NCBI RefSeq assembly: GCF_008830225.1 | Contig: NZ_WAIE01000001.1 | Location: 1,256,838 to 1,320,837, forward strand | DNA: 64,000 bases | Origin: Pseudodesulfovibrio senegalensis | Lineage (GTDB): Bacteria > Desulfobacterota > Desulfovibrionia > Desulfovibrionales > Desulfovibrionaceae | Reading direction: 5' to 3' | Shown here: piece after piece, positions 7,328 to 17,247 of the stretch | Layout of the letters: the number at the start of each line of letters is the position of its first letter | Numbering within the stretch: the first letter of the stretch is position 1 | Notes under the pieces: model-generated | Told to the model about the DNA's origin: nothing | Seen by the model: the letters and a program-made list of their open reading frames with translations, nothing else | Databases searched by the model: none | Position numbers and translations under genes: made by a program

Positions 7328-9619
7328 ATGGAATCCAGATCATTCCAGCTTCTGGAATTTCATAAGATATTGGACGTACTGTCCGGTTTTGCCAAGTCGG
7401 AACCGGGAGCATTTTCCTGTACCCGACTTCCGGTTCTCTCCGATTCCGCCCAAATCCAAAAAAAGGCCGCACTGTTCAACCAGACACTTGAGTGGCTGGA
7501 CCAGACGCAATTCAAACTTCCCTGGTTTCCCAGTCTGGAAGGGCTGTTTCAATATCTCGACTCGGGACGAGGCCAACTGGATCAGGATGCCCTTTTTGCT
7601 CTCAAGAACGTTCTGGATATCCTGAACACCCTCAAACAGTCCTTGTCTGATTTTGAGGAAAAAGGGTGGGATGCTCTCGGGCATGCGCTTTTTGACACTC
7701 CCTGGCCTCAAAAGGTCCTTTCCGCCATCGGACGTTGCCTGGACAACGAGGGACGGCTCAAGGACGACAGTTCACCGGACCTGCTTGCAATACGGCAGGA
7801 AATTCGAAGCATCCACACCCGGTGCAGCAAACGGGTCAAGGACTTCGTTCTCAAGGAAGGTATCAGCAACTACCTTCAGGACGATTTCATGACCATCTCT
7901 TCGGATCGTTATGTCCTGCCCCTGAAGGTGAATTTCAAAAAACGTCTCGACGGCATCATCCACGACTATTCGCAAACAGGCGAGACCTGTTATTTTGAAC
8001 CAATGTTTCTCGTGGAAACCAACAATCGCCTGCAGGAACTGAAACGCGAAGAACGAGAAGAGGAAAACAAAGTCCTCAAATATCTCACCGACCTCGTGGT
8101 TCAGGAACGGGAGCAAATCGAATCCGGGTACCACAACCTTGTGGACATGGACGTACTCATGGCCAAAATCGCCCTGGCCGGAGAGTACAACGGACGGGTG
8201 GTCGACGTGATGCCCGGTCCGGCAACCCTCAGGGAGGCCCGCCACCCGCTGCTGGCCCTGCAGGAAGAACAGGTTCAGAGTCTGGACATCGAGTACCTTG
8301 AAGACATACGGGCCTTGATCGTCAGCGGCGGCAACGCGGGCGGCAAGACCGTCAGCCTCAAGACCTTGGGACTCATTGCCCTGATGGCCTATGCCGGATT
8401 GCCGGTGCCAGTTGCGGCCGGAAGCAGGATTCCTCTCTGGAAAGAGATTTTCGTGATCATGGGCGACGAGCAAAGCCTCGAGGAAAACGTCAGTACCTTT
8501 ACAGCCCAAATTCATTACCTGAAACGCGCATGGGACCATGTGGACGCCGACTCTCTGTTCATACTGGACGAATTCGGGGCCGGGACAGACCCCACACAGG
8601 GGGCGGCTCTGGCGCAAGCCGTTGTGGACGGGCTGATGGAAAAACAGGCCACGGTCATTGCGGCCACCCATTTTCCGGCTCTCAAGGCATATGCCGTTGC
8701 CACCGCAGGTGTGCGCGCTGCCAGCGTTCTCTTCGATCCCGCCACAAAAAAACCGCTTTTCAAGCTGGCCTATGATCAGGTCGGTGCCTCCATTGCCCTT
8801 GACGTGGCGCGGGACAACGGTCTTCCGGAATCCGTTCTTGAAAAAGCTGAAAGCTACCTGCTTTTGGACGGTTCGGACACAAGTGCCGTTCTGGATCGGC
8901 TCAATGCCCTGGCTGTACAGCGGGAACAGGAGTTGGAGCAGCTCAAGGCCAAGGAAAAAAAGCTCAAGAAAAAATACGACAAACTTACCGTCGAGTTCGA
9001 GCGCAAGCGGAAAAAACTGCTATCCGACCTGCAGGCCCAATCCCAACGCATTGTCAGGCAGTGGAAAGAAGATAAAATCAGCCGCAAACAAGCCCAGAAA
9101 GAACTGGCTGGCATGCGCTCCAAGCTGTCGGAAGGTTCAACATCCACGTCCGACGGTCCGACGTTTTCCTTTGCGGACATCCGTCCCGGAATGCGGGTAC
9201 AGTATGTTGCCTGGGGAAAAAGCGGTGTTGTTTCGGAAGTCAATACGCGCAAGAAACAGGCGAAAGTCGAAATCAACGGTGTGGCCATGTGGGTCAAGGC
9301 GGAACATCTCGGTCCCGCATCTGACCAAAAACAGCACAACACGGGACATTCGCTGCAAGCCACTCCCGGCGATGGCAAAACACTTGAACTCGATATCCGG
9401 GGACGCAGAGCAGACGAAGCCATTGCCGAACTGGAGCGTTTTCTGGATAATGCTTTGCTGCAGGGCGCTGGAAGTGTGGAGATAATCCACGGCAAGGGAA
9501 CCGGCGCGCTCAGGCGCGAGGTACACAACTTTCTCAAAAGCTACCCGGCCATTGACGGTTTTACGCTTGCCAATGAAGATCGCGGCGGCGATGGTATGAC
9601 GCAAGTAACCTTGAAGTAA
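7328..9619 (+). CDS. mutS2: MutS2 ATPase/endonuclease
   Basis: A 763-residue MutS2. It lacks the mismatch-binding domain of MutS. It has a core/lever region, an ABC-type ATPase with Walker A SGGNAGGKTVSLKT (about residue 334) and Walker B FILDEFGAGTDPTQGAALA, a Lys-rich coiled coil (about 530-600), and a C-terminal Smr nuclease domain with LDIRGRRADEA and IIHGKGTGALR. In other bacteria MutS2 suppresses recombination or rescues collided ribosomes. The Walker A Pro of the usual GPNxGGKT is Gly here. It lies between yqeY and dnaG. Confidence 0.92.
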   Translation: MESRSFQLLEFHKILDVLSGFAKSEPGAFSCTRLPVLSDSAQIQKKAALFNQTLEWLDQTQFKLPWFPSLEGLFQYLDSGRGQLDQDALFALKNVLDILNTLKQSLSDFEEKGWDALGHALFDTPWPQKVLSAIGRCLDNEGRLKDDSSPDLLAIRQEIRSIHTRCSKRVKDFVLKEGISNYLQDDFMTISSDRYVLPLKVNFKKRLDGIIHDYSQTGETCYFEPMFLVETNNRLQELKREEREEENKVLKYLTDLVVQEREQIESGYHNLVDMDVLMAKIALAGEYNGRVVDVMPGPATLREARHPLLALQEEQVQSLDIEYLEDIRALIVSGGNAGGKTVSLKTLGLIALMAYAGLPVPVAAGSRIPLWKEIFVIMGDEQSLEENVSTFTAQIHYLKRAWDHVDADSLFILDEFGAGTDPTQGAALAQAVVDGLMEKQATVIAATHFPALKAYAVATAGVRAASVLFDPATKKPLFKLAYDQVGASIALDVARDNGLPESVLEKAESYLLLDGSDTSAVLDRLNALAVQREQELEQLKAKEKKLKKKYDKLTVEFERKRKKLLSDLQAQSQRIVRQWKEDKISRKQAQKELAGMRSKLSEGSTSTSDGPTFSFADIRPGMRVQYVAWGKSGVVSEVNTRKKQAKVEINGVAMWVKAEHLGPASDQKQHNTGHSLQATPGDGKTLELDIRGRRADEAIAELERFLDNALLQGAGSVEIIHGKGTGALRREVHNFLKSYPAIDGFTLANEDRGGDGMTQVTLK

Positions 9620-9644
9620 ACCTTTTTGGCATGGAGCGGGGCGC

Positions 9645-11393
9645 ATGGACAGAAGCGCCGTAGAGGCTGTAAAGGCCCGAATCAACATAGCGGACATTGT
9701 CCGACGCTACGTTGACCTGAAACCCGTCTCAGGCCGCTGGATGGGTGCGTGCCCATTTCACCAGGAAACGAAGCCATCCATGAGCGTCAATGAGGAAGAA
9801 GGCTTTTTCTATTGTTTCGGGTGTCAGGCTTCGGGTGACGTCATTGATTTCTACCAGCGGATCAACGGGCTGGAATTCGTCGAAGCCCTGGAAGCGCTGG
9901 CGCTGGAAGCGGGTATCGATATCCAGCATACGGCCCCGGACCCGCAGGCAGCCCAAAAAAGGCAGCAAAAAAAACTGTTGCTGGACATGCATGATGAATC
10001 ACGGGATTTCTTCTGCAACTGCCTTGGTCATGCCGTGGGCGAAACGGCCCGGCAGTATCTTGAACGCCGGGGTATGACACAAGAAATCATTCAGGCATTC
10101 CAATTGGGCTACAGCCCGGATGACTGGCACGGGTTGGACAACTTTTTACGTTCAAAAGGCAGAAACCCTGAAGATGGCGTTGAAGCCGGACTTTTGTCAA
10201 AAAACCAAAAAGGCAATATCTACGATAGGTTCAGGGGGAGATTGATCTTCCCCATAAAAAATTTATCGGGCCGGGTTATTGCTTTTGGCGGTAGAATAAT
10301 TACAGATGGAGAACCAAAGTATTTAAACAGCAGTGATTCGCCGATCTATAAAAAGGGCGAGCACTTGTATGGGCTGGACATAGCCAGGCAATCCATGACC
10401 CGAACCCGACGGGCCTTGTTGACGGAAGGATACATGGATGTGTTGTCGCTTCACCAATTTGGATACACGGATGCATGCGGTGTTCTGGGAACGGCATTGA
10501 CCAAGGATCAGGTCAAGCGCCTTGCCGGTTTTTGTTCTCGTGTGGACCTCGTATTCGATGGTGACAATGCCGGGCGAAAGGCCGCACTCAAGAGCAGCCG
10601 GATGATCCTGCTGCACGGAGTGGCCTGCCGGGTGGTCCTTTTGCCGGACGGCGAAGATGTGGACAGCCTTTTACAGGCCAAAGGGAGGGACGGTTTCGAC
10701 CAATGCCTCGAACAGGCCAGCAACGGCTTGGATTTTTGCGCAAGCTATCTGCAATCCCAGTTCTCCCCAAGGGAAATTATGGACTGGGCCAGAAATTTTT
10801 TGTCTGAATTGTCGGACGATTCGTTGCGTGCCTATTATTTGCCCCGTCTGGCGCAAGGGCTGGGACTGGCGGAAACCGAAATGCGCATGACTGCAGGTGC
10901 GCCAAGCCGGACGCCGCAGACACACCAACCGAAGGTGGACGCTCGATCGATTCAGCCCGGCCAGATGCCACTGGGCAAGGAAGACAAGGATGACAGGTAT
11001 TTTCTCAAATTCCCCATTCAGTACCCGGAATATATTCCGAGTCTGGCGCAACAGGGATTTGAACATGTCTTGAGCACGGATTGGGCTCGGGCACTCTGGA
11101 GCAAGCTCTATGAAGACCAGCCAAGGGTAAACATGACCCGGCTGAACGAAAATGAAAAAGGCTTCTTCATCCAGTGCCGGGAAGATTTATGCCACAAGAC
11201 GCTGACGGGTGAAAAAATCAAGCAGGAATGGGAACATATCTGCACCAGAATTGAAAAAAACAAATGCAAATTGACCAAAACCCGGATCAAGCAGGCCCTG
11301 CACCAGGCACAGCAGACCGGAGACATGCAACGGGCCAACGAATGTCTGCAAGCACTGGAAGAATACATACGGAGGGAGAATGAGCAACATTAA
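9645..11393 (+). CDS. dnaG: DNA primase DnaG
   Basis: A 582-residue primase. It has the N-terminal CHC2 zinc finger ([10 protein letters not shown] and [10 protein letters not shown], residues about 36-65), the catalytic core with [10 protein letters not shown] and AFGGRII, the Toprim motif [14 protein letters not shown] and [11 protein letters not shown], and a divergent C-terminal domain that would contact the DnaB helicase. It makes RNA primers at the fork. A GGAGCGGGGC site precedes the ATG. The stop overlaps the rpoD start by 14 bases. Confidence 0.96.
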   Translation: MDRSAVEAVKARINIADIVRRYVDLKPVSGRWMGACPFHQETKPSMSVNEEEGFFYCFGCQASGDVIDFYQRINGLEFVEALEALALEAGIDIQHTAPDPQAAQKRQQKKLLLDMHDESRDFFCNCLGHAVGETARQYLERRGMTQEIIQAFQLGYSPDDWHGLDNFLRSKGRNPEDGVEAGLLSKNQKGNIYDRFRGRLIFPIKNLSGRVIAFGGRIITDGEPKYLNSSDSPIYKKGEHLYGLDIARQSMTRTRRALLTEGYMDVLSLHQFGYTDACGVLGTALTKDQVKRLAGFCSRVDLVFDGDNAGRKAALKSSRMILLHGVACRVVLLPDGEDVDSLLQAKGRDGFDQCLEQASNGLDFCASYLQSQFSPREIMDWARNFLSELSDDSLRAYYLPRLAQGLGLAETEMRMTAGAPSRTPQTHQPKVDARSIQPGQMPLGKEDKDDRYFLKFPIQYPEYIPSLAQQGFEHVLSTDWARALWSKLYEDQPRVNMTRLNENEKGFFIQCREDLCHKTLTGEKIKQEWEHICTRIEKNKCKLTKTRIKQALHQAQQTGDMQRANECLQALEEYIRRENEQH

Positions 11394-13143
11394 GGATATC
11401 CAGCAGATCAAAACTCTGATCGCAAAAGGCAAGGAAAAGGGATTCCTGACCTTTGACGAGCTGAACAAGGCTCTGCCTTCCGATTTCAACACTCCCGAAC
11501 AGATCGAAGAAATCATCAATATCTTCGATCAGATGGATATTTCCATCGTGGATTCGGAAAAAAATGGCCGGAAAATAGCCGCGGACGCCGAAGACTCCAA
11601 CGAAGACGGCAAGCTTGAACTGACCGAAGACAGCGAGGACTCTGCCGATTACGCCACTCGCAGCACCGACCCGGTACGCATGTACCTGCGCGAGATGGGA
11701 GCCGTTCCGCTGCTGGACCGCGAAGGCGAGGTCGTCATTGCCAAAAAAATCGAGTCCGGTGAAATGGACGTGCTCTACGCGCTGATCGAGATTCCGGTGG
11801 CCGTTGAGGAACTCATCCGCGTGGGAGAGAATCTTGACGAGGGACGCATCAAGCTCAAGGACGTGGTCAAGACCATCGAGGAAGACGATCCCTCCGAAGA
11901 CGAGATGAACCAGCGTCAGCGGGTCATCTTCCTGCTGAACGAAGTCAAGAAGCTGCATCAGAAAAAGGGCTCGGTCTTCGACAAGATGGATGAATGCGCC
12001 CAACTCGATAAACGCGTGTATGGCATCCAGAAAAAAATTCTTGATTACAAAGAAGAAATCGTCAGCCGTTTGCGCGACATCAAACTCGAAAAAACACTCA
12101 TCGACAGCATCATCGAGACCGTGAACGACTATGTTCGACAGATGCACAACTGTCAGCGTGACCTTTCCGCCTATGTACTTTCCGTGGGCAAGACTCGTGA
12201 TGAAATCCAGGAACTGTTCAAGCAGGTAGACGCGAGGGAAACCAACCCCGTGGTGGCCGCCGATTCCCTGAACATGACCGTGGAGGAATTCTTCTCCTTC
12301 AAGGAAATGCTGGCCGGGAAGTTTGAGATCCTCGTCCGACTCCAGGAGAAGTGCAAACACAATGTTGCGGACCTCGAGGAAGTGCTCTGGCGCATCAAAC
12401 ACGGCAATATCAGCGCCGCCCGAGCCAAGCAGGAACTTATTCGCGCCAACCTGCGGCTGGTTGTCTCCATCGCCAAAAAGTACACCAACCGCGGTCTCCA
12501 GTTCCTCGACCTGATTCAGGAAGGCAACATCGGCCTGATGAAGGCGGTGGACAAATTCGAATACCAGCGCGGCTACAAGTTCTCCACCTACGCCACCTGG
12601 TGGATTCGTCAGGCCATCACCCGCGCCATCGCAGATCAGGCGCGCACCATCCGCATCCCGGTCCACATGATCGAGACGATCAACAAGTTGATCCGCACCT
12701 CGCGGTATCTTGTTCAGGAGCTGGGCCGCGATCCCTCTCCGGAAGAAATCGCGGAGCGCATGGATTACCCGCTTGAAAAGGTGAAAAAGGTCCTGAAAAT
12801 CGCCAAGGAGCCCATTTCTCTGGAAACCCCCATCGGCGACGAGGAAGATTCCAGTCTGGGCGATTTCATCGAAGACAAGAAGGCAACCGCGCCCGCCGAA
12901 GAAGTCGTCAGCACCAAACTGGGCGAGCAGATCGCGTCCGTGCTCTCGGATCTGACCCCGCGCGAGGAACAGGTGCTCCGCAAACGGTTCGGTATCGGAG
13001 AAAAATCCGACCACACCCTTGAGGAGGTGGGCAAGCTCTTCAACGTCACCCGCGAACGCATCCGGCAAATCGAAGCCAAGGCCCTGAGAAAGCTTCGCCA
13101 CCCGGTACGAAGCGCATTGCTGCGGTCATACTTCGAAAACTAG
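11380..13143 (+). CDS. rpoD: RNA polymerase primary sigma factor RpoD (sigma-70)
   Basis: A 587-residue housekeeping sigma factor. Region 1.1 is at the N-terminus ([20 protein letters not shown]), followed by an acidic linker, region 1.2 ([16 protein letters not shown]), a long non-conserved insert, region 2 ([31 protein letters not shown]), region 3 and region 4 ([32 protein letters not shown]). The ATG overlaps dnaG by 14 bases and follows GGAGGGAGA. A terminator follows the stop, ending the operon. Confidence 0.97.
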   Translation: MSNIKDIQQIKTLIAKGKEKGFLTFDELNKALPSDFNTPEQIEEIINIFDQMDISIVDSEKNGRKIAADAEDSNEDGKLELTEDSEDSADYATRSTDPVRMYLREMGAVPLLDREGEVVIAKKIESGEMDVLYALIEIPVAVEELIRVGENLDEGRIKLKDVVKTIEEDDPSEDEMNQRQRVIFLLNEVKKLHQKKGSVFDKMDECAQLDKRVYGIQKKILDYKEEIVSRLRDIKLEKTLIDSIIETVNDYVRQMHNCQRDLSAYVLSVGKTRDEIQELFKQVDARETNPVVAADSLNMTVEEFFSFKEMLAGKFEILVRLQEKCKHNVADLEEVLWRIKHGNISAARAKQELIRANLRLVVSIAKKYTNRGLQFLDLIQEGNIGLMKAVDKFEYQRGYKFSTYATWWIRQAITRAIADQARTIRIPVHMIETINKLIRTSRYLVQELGRDPSPEEIAERMDYPLEKVKKVLKIAKEPISLETPIGDEEDSSLGDFIEDKKATAPAEEVVSTKLGEQIASVLSDLTPREEQVLRKRFGIGEKSDHTLEEVGKLFNVTRERIRQIEAKALRKLRHPVRSALLRSYFEN

Positions 13144-13152
13144 CATCAACGA

Positions 13153-13180
13153 GGGGAGGGCACAGGCCTTCCCCTTTTTT
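13153..13180 (+). terminator. Intrinsic terminator after rpoD
   Basis: GGGGAGGG (13153-13160) pairs with CCTTCCCC (13167-13174) with one G-U pair, followed by six T residues. The cbiB start codon lies only seven bases beyond the T-run. Confidence 0.8.
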
Positions 13181-13186
13181 CATTTC

Positions 13187-14131
13187 ATGAGCGCTGAAAC
13201 CCTGCTTTTCATCCCCATCCCCGTTGCCGCATTCGTGCTGGATATGCTCTTTGGCGATCCGCACGGCCTGCCGCATCCGGTCAGGTGGATCGGTACCGCC
13301 ATAAACCACCTCGAAACGTCGTGCCGCCGCATGGACGCCTATATCCTTCCCGAAATATCGGGAGGTTTTGCTGTGCTGACACTGACTACCGTCGTGGCAT
13401 GGATTGCAGATTTTCTGACATCATTGGAACCCGGTGGCATTATAATCGCCGTCTACTTGGCGTATGCCGGGCTGGCCCTGCAAGGCCTTGTGCGCGAAGC
13501 CCGAAACGTTCTGCAATTGCTGCAACAGGATGAAATTGACCAAGCCCGGACCGCACTTTCCATGCTGGTAAGCAGGGACACGTCGCAAATGGATGCCGAG
13601 GCCATCCGGCGTTCATTGGCCGAGACCGTCAGTGAAAATTTCAGCGACGGTTTCGTTGCCCCGTTTTTTTACCTCATGATGTTGGGAATACCCGGTATGT
13701 GGGCATACAAGACCGTGAACACCTTTGACTCCATGTGGGGTTACCGTACAGAGCGATTCGCACGTCTGGGCATGATCGCAGCCCGGACCGACGATATCCT
13801 GAACTGGATCCCTGCACGGCTTTCATGGCTCTTGCTCTGCGTGACCGGCTGGGCCATGCGGCTGAATGCGGGCACGGCAATGTCGAAAACGCCCGCACAG
13901 GCCCGGACCATGGAAAGCCCGAATGCGGGTTGGCCCATGGCTGCATGCGCATGGCTGCTGCAAGGCTCCATGGGAGGGGCGGTTACATATTTCGGAACAG
14001 TGAAACAGAAACCCCGGCTGGGGCCTGAAAACGGTCTGTGGAGCAACGGAAGACTGAATACGCTCCTGAGGCTGGCCATCCGAACGGGATGGCTTACAGC
14101 GGCATTGGGCGGCATTATCTGGTTGATATGA
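13187..14131 (+). CDS. cbiB: Adenosylcobinamide-phosphate synthase CbiB
   Basis: A 314-residue integral membrane enzyme of the CbiB/CobD family. The LDMLFGDPHGLPHPVRWIG segment and the later SENFSDGFVAPFFY and KTVNTFDSMWGYR motifs are characteristic. It attaches the aminopropanol (phosphate) arm to adenosylcobyric acid in cobalamin synthesis. Several hydrophobic spans are visible. The ATG at 13187 has no ribosome-binding site and lies seven bases after the rpoD terminator, so it may use a promoter inside rpoD or a leaderless-type start. It converges on proC with a shared terminator. Confidence 0.9.
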   Translation: MSAETLLFIPIPVAAFVLDMLFGDPHGLPHPVRWIGTAINHLETSCRRMDAYILPEISGGFAVLTLTTVVAWIADFLTSLEPGGIIIAVYLAYAGLALQGLVREARNVLQLLQQDEIDQARTALSMLVSRDTSQMDAEAIRRSLAETVSENFSDGFVAPFFYLMMLGIPGMWAYKTVNTFDSMWGYRTERFARLGMIAARTDDILNWIPARLSWLLLCVTGWAMRLNAGTAMSKTPAQARTMESPNAGWPMAACAWLLQGSMGGAVTYFGTVKQKPRLGPENGLWSNGRLNTLLRLAIRTGWLTAALGGIIWLI

Positions 14132-14158
14132 AAAGGGGGCTGAAAAGCCCCCTTTTTT
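14131..14158. terminator. Bidirectional terminator between cbiB and proC
   Basis: GGGGGCT (14135-14141), loop GAAA, AGCCCCC (14146-14152), flanked by AAAA on the left and six T on the right, so it can serve both convergent genes. Confidence 0.88.
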
Positions 14159-14162
14159 ATTA

Positions 14163-14966
14163 CTACTGGTCGCCGAGTTCGCGGTTGCGCTCATACCCTT
14201 CGACCACGGCATCGAGGAGGGTACCCCGGACAGCCATGCGGTCAAAGTGGGCCAGGGCGCGAATGGTGCTTCCTCCCGGCGAAGTGACCATTTCCCGAAG
14301 AACACTCATGTGCTCTCCCGTGTCCATGGCCATTTTCACGGATCCTTCAAACAGGGCCTGAACCATCTCCGTGGCCTGCCCGCGGGCAAGCCCCAGATAT
14401 ACGGCGGACTCGACCAACGCCTCCATGAAATACATCACGTAGGCAGGGCCGGCCCCCACCACCGCGGTGAACGCGTCAAACATGGACTCGGCCAACACGT
14501 GGACCTGTCCGATGCTTGCAAACGCCTCGGGAATGAACGTTTTTTGCTCATCATTGAGTCTCTGGTCGTCCAGACACACGGCGTAGACACCTTTGCTCAC
14601 CAAAGCGGGTGTGTTGGGCATGATGCGTATCACCGGGCAGACATCTCCCGACCATTCGCATAATGTCGTGCGGTTTACCCCTGCGGCAATGGAAACAAGA
14701 CAGGTATCCCCGCTCAGGTGCGGAGCGATGTTCGCGACAACTCCCTGTGCATGCTGCGGCTTGATAGCCAGCACCACATAGTCACACGCCTGAACCAGAT
14801 CGGCTGCATCCGGCTGAACGATCATGCCGCATTCGTCATGCAACGTCTGCAGGGCTTCCGTGTTCAGGTCCGTGCCATGCACTTCCACGCCTTCGAGCTT
14901 CACCAGTCCCCTGATGATGGCTCCACCCATGTTTCCAACGCCTATGAATCCGATTTTCTTGGTCAT
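14163..14966 (-). CDS. proC: Pyrroline-5-carboxylate reductase
   Basis: A 267-residue NAD(P)H-dependent reductase. It begins with the Rossmann motif IGFIGVGNMGGAIIRGL, has the VVLAIKPQ strand and the conserved C-terminal TSPGGSTIRAL and FTAVVGAGPAYV motifs. It carries out the last step of proline synthesis. Its ATG overlaps the ndk stop by one base (TAATG), indicating coupling. It is the last gene of the unit that begins with the ABC importer and ends at the bidirectional terminator. Confidence 0.95.
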   Translation of the reverse strand: MTKKIGFIGVGNMGGAIIRGLVKLEGVEVHGTDLNTEALQTLHDECGMIVQPDAADLVQACDYVVLAIKPQHAQGVVANIAPHLSGDTCLVSIAAGVNRTTLCEWSGDVCPVIRIMPNTPALVSKGVYAVCLDDQRLNDEQKTFIPEAFASIGQVHVLAESMFDAFTAVVGAGPAYVMYFMEALVESAVYLGLARGQATEMVQALFEGSVKMAMDTGEHMSVLREMVTSPGGSTIRALAHFDRMAVRGTLLDAVVEGYERNRELGDQ

Positions 14967-15388
14967 TATCCCACCATTTCAATGTTGCTGAAGAAGTATG
15001 CAACCTCAACAGCCGCGGTTTCGGGAGCATCCGAACCATGAACGGCATTGTTTTGAATGTTGGTCGCAAACTTCTTGCGGATGGTTCCTTCCTCAGCCTG
15101 TTCGGGGTTGGTTGCGCCCATGAGTTCGCGGTAGCGGGCAATGGCGTTCTCACCTTCGAGAACGGAAACCACGACCGGACCGGAAATCATGAAGTCGACC
15201 AGTTCTCCGAAAAAGGGGCGTTCCTTGTGAACGGCATAAAACCCTTCGGCCTGCTCCCTGGACATGTGAATCATTTTGGTGGCCTTGATCTTCAGGCCAG
15301 CGTCGCTGATCATTTGCAGAATGGATCCGATGTTGCCTGCGGCGACCGCATCGGGTTTGATGATGGAAAAAGTGAGTTCCTTACTCAT
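14966..15388 (-). CDS. ndk: Nucleoside-diphosphate kinase
   Basis: A 140-residue NDK. It has the [10 protein letters not shown]-terminus, [15 protein letters not shown], the [17 protein letters not shown] loop and the catalytic His in [12 protein letters not shown]. It balances NTP and dNTP pools in the cytoplasm. The ATG at 15388 follows AGGAAACA; a longer reading would add twelve unconserved residues. The stop overlaps proC. It follows the ABC ATPase gene by 63 bases with no clear terminator between. Confidence 0.96.
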   Translation of the reverse strand: MSKELTFSIIKPDAVAAGNIGSILQMISDAGLKIKATKMIHMSREQAEGFYAVHKERPFFGELVDFMISGPVVVSVLEGENAIARYRELMGATNPEQAEEGTIRKKFATNIQNNAVHGSDAPETAAVEVAYFFSNIEMVG

Positions 15389-15451
15389 TGTTTCCTTGCC
15401 TCCCTGGTTGTGTTTTTCATTCAATGGCCGGACATTGTCGGTATTGCAGCA

Positions 15452-16255
15452 TCAGCACAAGAGCATACGGTCCGAAAGCTCTTCGTCACCTCTGAGCTCG
15501 GCAAAACGCTGCAGCAGATCCTCAACCCTAAGATTCTGCTTTTCTTCACCTGCAATATCCAAAACCACGCGTCCACGGTGGAACATGACCAGACGGTTGC
15601 CCAAATTGATGGCCTGACTCATGTTATGGGTGACCATGAGAGCCGTCAGGCTCTGCTGTTCAACCATTTCCTGCGTCAGCTCCAATATCATCTGAGCGGT
15701 TTTCGGATCAAGTGCCGCCGTGTGTTCATCCAACAACAATAATTCAGGACGAACCATTGTGGCCATAAGCATGGTCAGGGCCTGACGTTGTCCTCCGGAC
15801 AGCAACCCTGTAGCTGTCCGAAGTCTGTCTTCCAGCCCCAGGCCCAGTTGGGCCAGATTCTCCTGAAAAAGGGCGCGATCCCTGGCTTTGACACCAAAGC
15901 CGAGCCCTCGAGATTTTCCCCGTTTCATGGCGAGGGCCATGTTCTGTTCTATGGTCGCCCCGGCACAGGTCCCCAGAAGCGGGTCCTGAAAAACCCGACC
16001 AATCTTGGCTGCACGCTTGTGTTCAGGCCAAGAAGTTACATCGTCGTCTCCCATTACAATCGACCCGGAATCCAAGAGAAAACTCCCTGAAAGAGCATTG
16101 AGAAAAGTTGATTTTCCGGCACCGTTGGAACCAATGATCGTAATGAAATCCCCCGCATCGATGGTCAGGTCAATACCGTTGATTGCCTTGACCTCATTCA
16201 CGCTGCCCCTGTTGAAGGCCTTGAAGGCCCCGGTTATCGTGATACGGCCACTCAT
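15452..16255 (-). CDS. ABC transporter ATP-binding protein (TrpXYZ-like importer)
   Basis: A 267-residue ABC ATPase. Walker A is GSNGAGKST, the Q-loop sits in GRVFQDPLLGT, the signature is LSGGQRQALT, and Walker B is LLLLDEHTAALDP, where His replaces the usual Pro after DE as is common in this importer family. The switch His is in VTHNMSQAI. Its ATG overlaps the permease stop by four bases. With the adjacent permease and substrate-binding protein it forms a complete importer; a small solute such as an aromatic amino acid is possible but not proven. Confidence 0.88.
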   Translation of the reverse strand: MSGRITITGAFKAFNRGSVNEVKAINGIDLTIDAGDFITIIGSNGAGKSTFLNALSGSFLLDSGSIVMGDDDVTSWPEHKRAAKIGRVFQDPLLGTCAGATIEQNMALAMKRGKSRGLGFGVKARDRALFQENLAQLGLGLEDRLRTATGLLSGGQRQALTMLMATMVRPELLLLDEHTAALDPKTAQMILELTQEMVEQQSLTALMVTHNMSQAINLGNRLVMFHRGRVVLDIAGEEKQNLRVEDLLQRFAELRGDEELSDRMLLC

Positions 16256-17154
16256 GACGCGGCCCCCCTGAAGAATAACTTTTTCTTTATACCCGGCGCA
16301 GTCAGGGCAACCACCACCAGAAGCGCGGTGATCAGGTTCAGGTCGCTCGGTGTGATGGAAAAGGCCCCAAGTTTGAGGCCGAGAGCCAGCGCTATGGCGA
16401 CGCGGTACAGGACCGAACCGAGCAGGGCAGCAACGATGGCGCGAAAGATGGTCCGGTCGCCGAAGACAGTTTCACCGATAATGACGGATGCCAGGCCGGC
16501 AACAATGCTGCCCACGCCCATATTCACGTCCGCAGCCCCCTGATTCTGGGCCACCAGGGCACCGGAGCAGGCCACCATGGCGTTGGAAAGTCCAACACCG
16601 AAAATGATTACCGTATGCGTATTTACGCCCTGGCTGGTAATCATCTGGGGGTTGTCTCCGGTGGCAAGAAGCGCCAGCCCGATTTCCGTATGCAGAAACC
16701 AGACAAGGGTAACCGCCGCCAGCACACAAACCGCACAAAAAAGGATTGGGGTGGACAAATATTGGGGAAGGCCGGAAAGTTCCATGAACCAATCGACCAC
16801 GGTATTCTGCCCAAGCAGGCTGACATTCGGTTTTCCCATGATCCGCAGATTTACGGAATACAGGGCGATCATGGTCAATATGGACGCCAGCAGATGCAAA
16901 ATCTTGAGCTTTGTATTCAGAATTCCCGTCACCATACCAGCCAGAAAACCAGCCCCGCAAGCCATGAAAATGGCCACGAAAGGGGAATACCCGGATGATA
17001 TTGCCACCGCGGAAACGGATGCCCCCAAGGGCAAACTTCCATCAACCGTGAGATCGGGAAAATCCAATATCCTGAACGTCAGATAGACACCCAAAACCAT
17101 AAGGCCATAGGCGAACCCCTGTTCCAAAGCTCCATAAAACGCGTATAAAGTCAT
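16252..17154 (-). CDS. ABC transporter permease (TrpXYZ/branched-chain type)
   Basis: A 300-residue polytopic inner-membrane protein with about eight to nine hydrophobic spans. The pattern FRILDFPDLTVDGSLPLGA near residue 28 and the GLSNAMVACSGALVAQNQGAADVNMG region match the permease family paired with ABC_sub_bind binding proteins. It forms the channel of the importer with the ATPase that overlaps its 3' end. A strong hairpin (17185-17213) separates it from the upstream binding-protein gene. Confidence 0.87.
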   Translation of the reverse strand: MTLYAFYGALEQGFAYGLMVLGVYLTFRILDFPDLTVDGSLPLGASVSAVAISSGYSPFVAIFMACGAGFLAGMVTGILNTKLKILHLLASILTMIALYSVNLRIMGKPNVSLLGQNTVVDWFMELSGLPQYLSTPILFCAVCVLAAVTLVWFLHTEIGLALLATGDNPQMITSQGVNTHTVIIFGVGLSNAMVACSGALVAQNQGAADVNMGVGSIVAGLASVIIGETVFGDRTIFRAIVAALLGSVLYRVAIALALGLKLGAFSITPSDLNLITALLVVVALTAPGIKKKLFFRGAAS

Positions 17155-17184
17155 CGTTGTTCCGATTATTCTTGATATGCCAAA

Positions 17185-17213
17185 ACAGGCGCGTTGATTT
17201 GCAACGCGCCTGT
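17185..17213 (-). terminator. Terminator-like hairpin inside the ABC importer operon
   Basis: ACAGGCGCGTTG (17185-17196) and CAACGCGCCTGT (17202-17213) form a perfect 12-bp stem with a 5-base loop. On the minus strand it is followed by a short TTTT. It may attenuate transcription after the binding-protein gene or protect its mRNA 3' end. Confidence 0.7.
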
Positions 17214-17247
17214 TACTCCTTACGGCAGTTCATGGCAACCGTCGAGG

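Noticed and set aside
11287..13101. A 604-codon open frame on the minus strand opposite rpoD
   Set aside because: It is the antisense shadow of a highly conserved sigma factor with strong codon bias. Its translation is low-complexity and resembles no protein I know.
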